A stretch of DNA of 64,000 nt, taken from Candidatus Kouleothrix ribensis (GTDB lineage: Bacteria; Chloroflexota; Chloroflexia; Chloroflexales; Roseiflexaceae). The translations under genes were made by a program, and so were the position numbers. Location: contig JADKGW010000001.1 of assembly GCA_016722075.1 (NCBI GenBank), positions 992,001-1,056,000 on the forward strand, written 5' to 3'. The notes under the pieces are model-generated. The model searched no databases, had not been told where the DNA came from, and saw nothing but the letters and a program-made list of their open reading frames with translations. This document shows, in pieces, positions 63,649 to 64,000 of the stretch. The first letter of the stretch is position 1. Each line of letters begins with the position of its first letter.

Positions 63649-63766
63649 CACGTCGGCGGTCGCGATGCGCTACGAGAAATTGGCGCTCAACTATCTCGGG
63701 TTGGTCAAGTTGGCGTTCATTGAACGCTATCTTCGCCTCTTGACACGTGCCGTCGTGCCGACGTAA
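63649..63766 (+). pseudogene. 3' remnant of an IS5-like transposase at the array end
   Basis: Frame from 63653 to TAA 63764-63766 encodes SAVAMRYEKLALNYLGLVKLAFIERYLRLLTRAVVPT. The RYEKLA..YL..V.LA.I...LR pattern is the C-terminal end of IS5-family-like DDE transposases. It begins immediately after the last repeat with no start or catalytic part, so the array tail and the element were joined by a deletion or insertion. Confidence 0.75.
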
Positions 63767-63806
63767 TATCGGAAACCGGATTAGCAGAAAGAGCCTATAC
63801 TCTTCA

Positions 63807-63998
63807 TCATCTTGGTTTTCTTCTAAGCGATATCAATCGTTCCTTGTACTTACAATCGTGACGGTCGGTATCGTCTATGGTGTACCAAGATTGACCAGTG
63901 TCACGTACATTGAACACTCCCCATTTACCGTAAGTGTTCTTCAGAAACACTACACGTTCTAGGCAACCACGGCACTGGCGTACCTCGTTTGCATGCAT
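63807..63998 (-). CDS. Small zinc-ribbon-like protein, possibly incomplete at the window edge
   Basis: The minus-strand frame from ATG 63998 gives 63 aa: CRGC (9-12), then VVFLKNTYGKWGVFNVRD, then HDC near residue 47. This CxxC ... GKW ... HxC arrangement resembles small phage or mobile-element zinc-ribbon proteins. The start may lie outside the window. Function unknown. Confidence 0.5.
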   Translation of the reverse strand: MHANEVRQCRGCLERVVFLKNTYGKWGVFNVRDTGQSWYTIDDTDRHDCKYKERLISLRRKPR

Positions 63999-64000
63999 CT

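Overview
The window is GC-rich and gene-dense, and the gene families and style suggest a filamentous or phototroph-like member of the Chloroflexota. That placement is an inference: no rRNA or other phylogenetic marker is present. It has four parts.

(1) Positions 1 to about 28.8 kb, all on the minus strand, form an extracellular contractile injection system (eCIS, a phage-tail-like particle). In transcription order it encodes a coiled-coil protein, sheath, inner tube, a zinc-ribbon hub-assembly protein, a Pro/Ala repeat protein, a DUF4255 tail terminator, an AAA+ ATPase, a block of five probable cargo or cargo-associated genes, a tube/LysM adaptor pair, hub (gpD), spike (gpV), PAAR-like tip, gp25, two baseplate-J proteins, a tail-protein-I-like protein with a beta-helix region, and a DUF6519 protein cut by the window edge. 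Most junctions overlap by 4 bases or less. Three cargo genes carry DUF4157 (HELTH/HELSH) and share a nearly identical N-terminal module but have unrelated C-termini: RlpA-like barrel, OmpA-like, and nuclease-like plus membrane helices. A SARP/BTAD regulator lies just upstream.

(2) From 30.4 to 43.3 kb there are housekeeping and transport genes: trpC; an ABC-2 exporter followed by a NarL-type two-component system; a polyamine-type ABC importer operon with a perfect consensus sigma-70 promoter; a thioredoxin-like/nuclease-like fusion; and an MFS transporter. The importer operon is split by short-period repeat arrays and a four-helix-bundle gene.

(3) From 43.7 to 55.4 kb lies a complete type I-D CRISPR-Cas locus: a WYL regulator, cas10d (with an internal start for cas11d), csc2, csc1, cas3 helicase, cas6, cas4, cas1 and cas2. 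Between the WYL gene and cas10d is a small, apparently undescribed RNA gene. It has its own TTGACT-17-TATACT promoter, a compensated copy of the 3' half of the CRISPR repeat, about 21 nt of spacer-like sequence and a strong terminator. The spacer-like part resembles a site about 100 bp downstream that has a type I-D PAM (GTT) and lies just before the first small gene of the cas operon. This suggests a crRNA-like autoregulator (CreR-like) or an antitoxin (CreA-like) for a type I-D system.

(4) From 55.6 to 63.65 kb there is one CRISPR array of about 110 repeats with a GC-rich leader, a repeat-variant boundary and an 11-spacer duplication. It ends against a transposase remnant and a small zinc-ribbon ORF.
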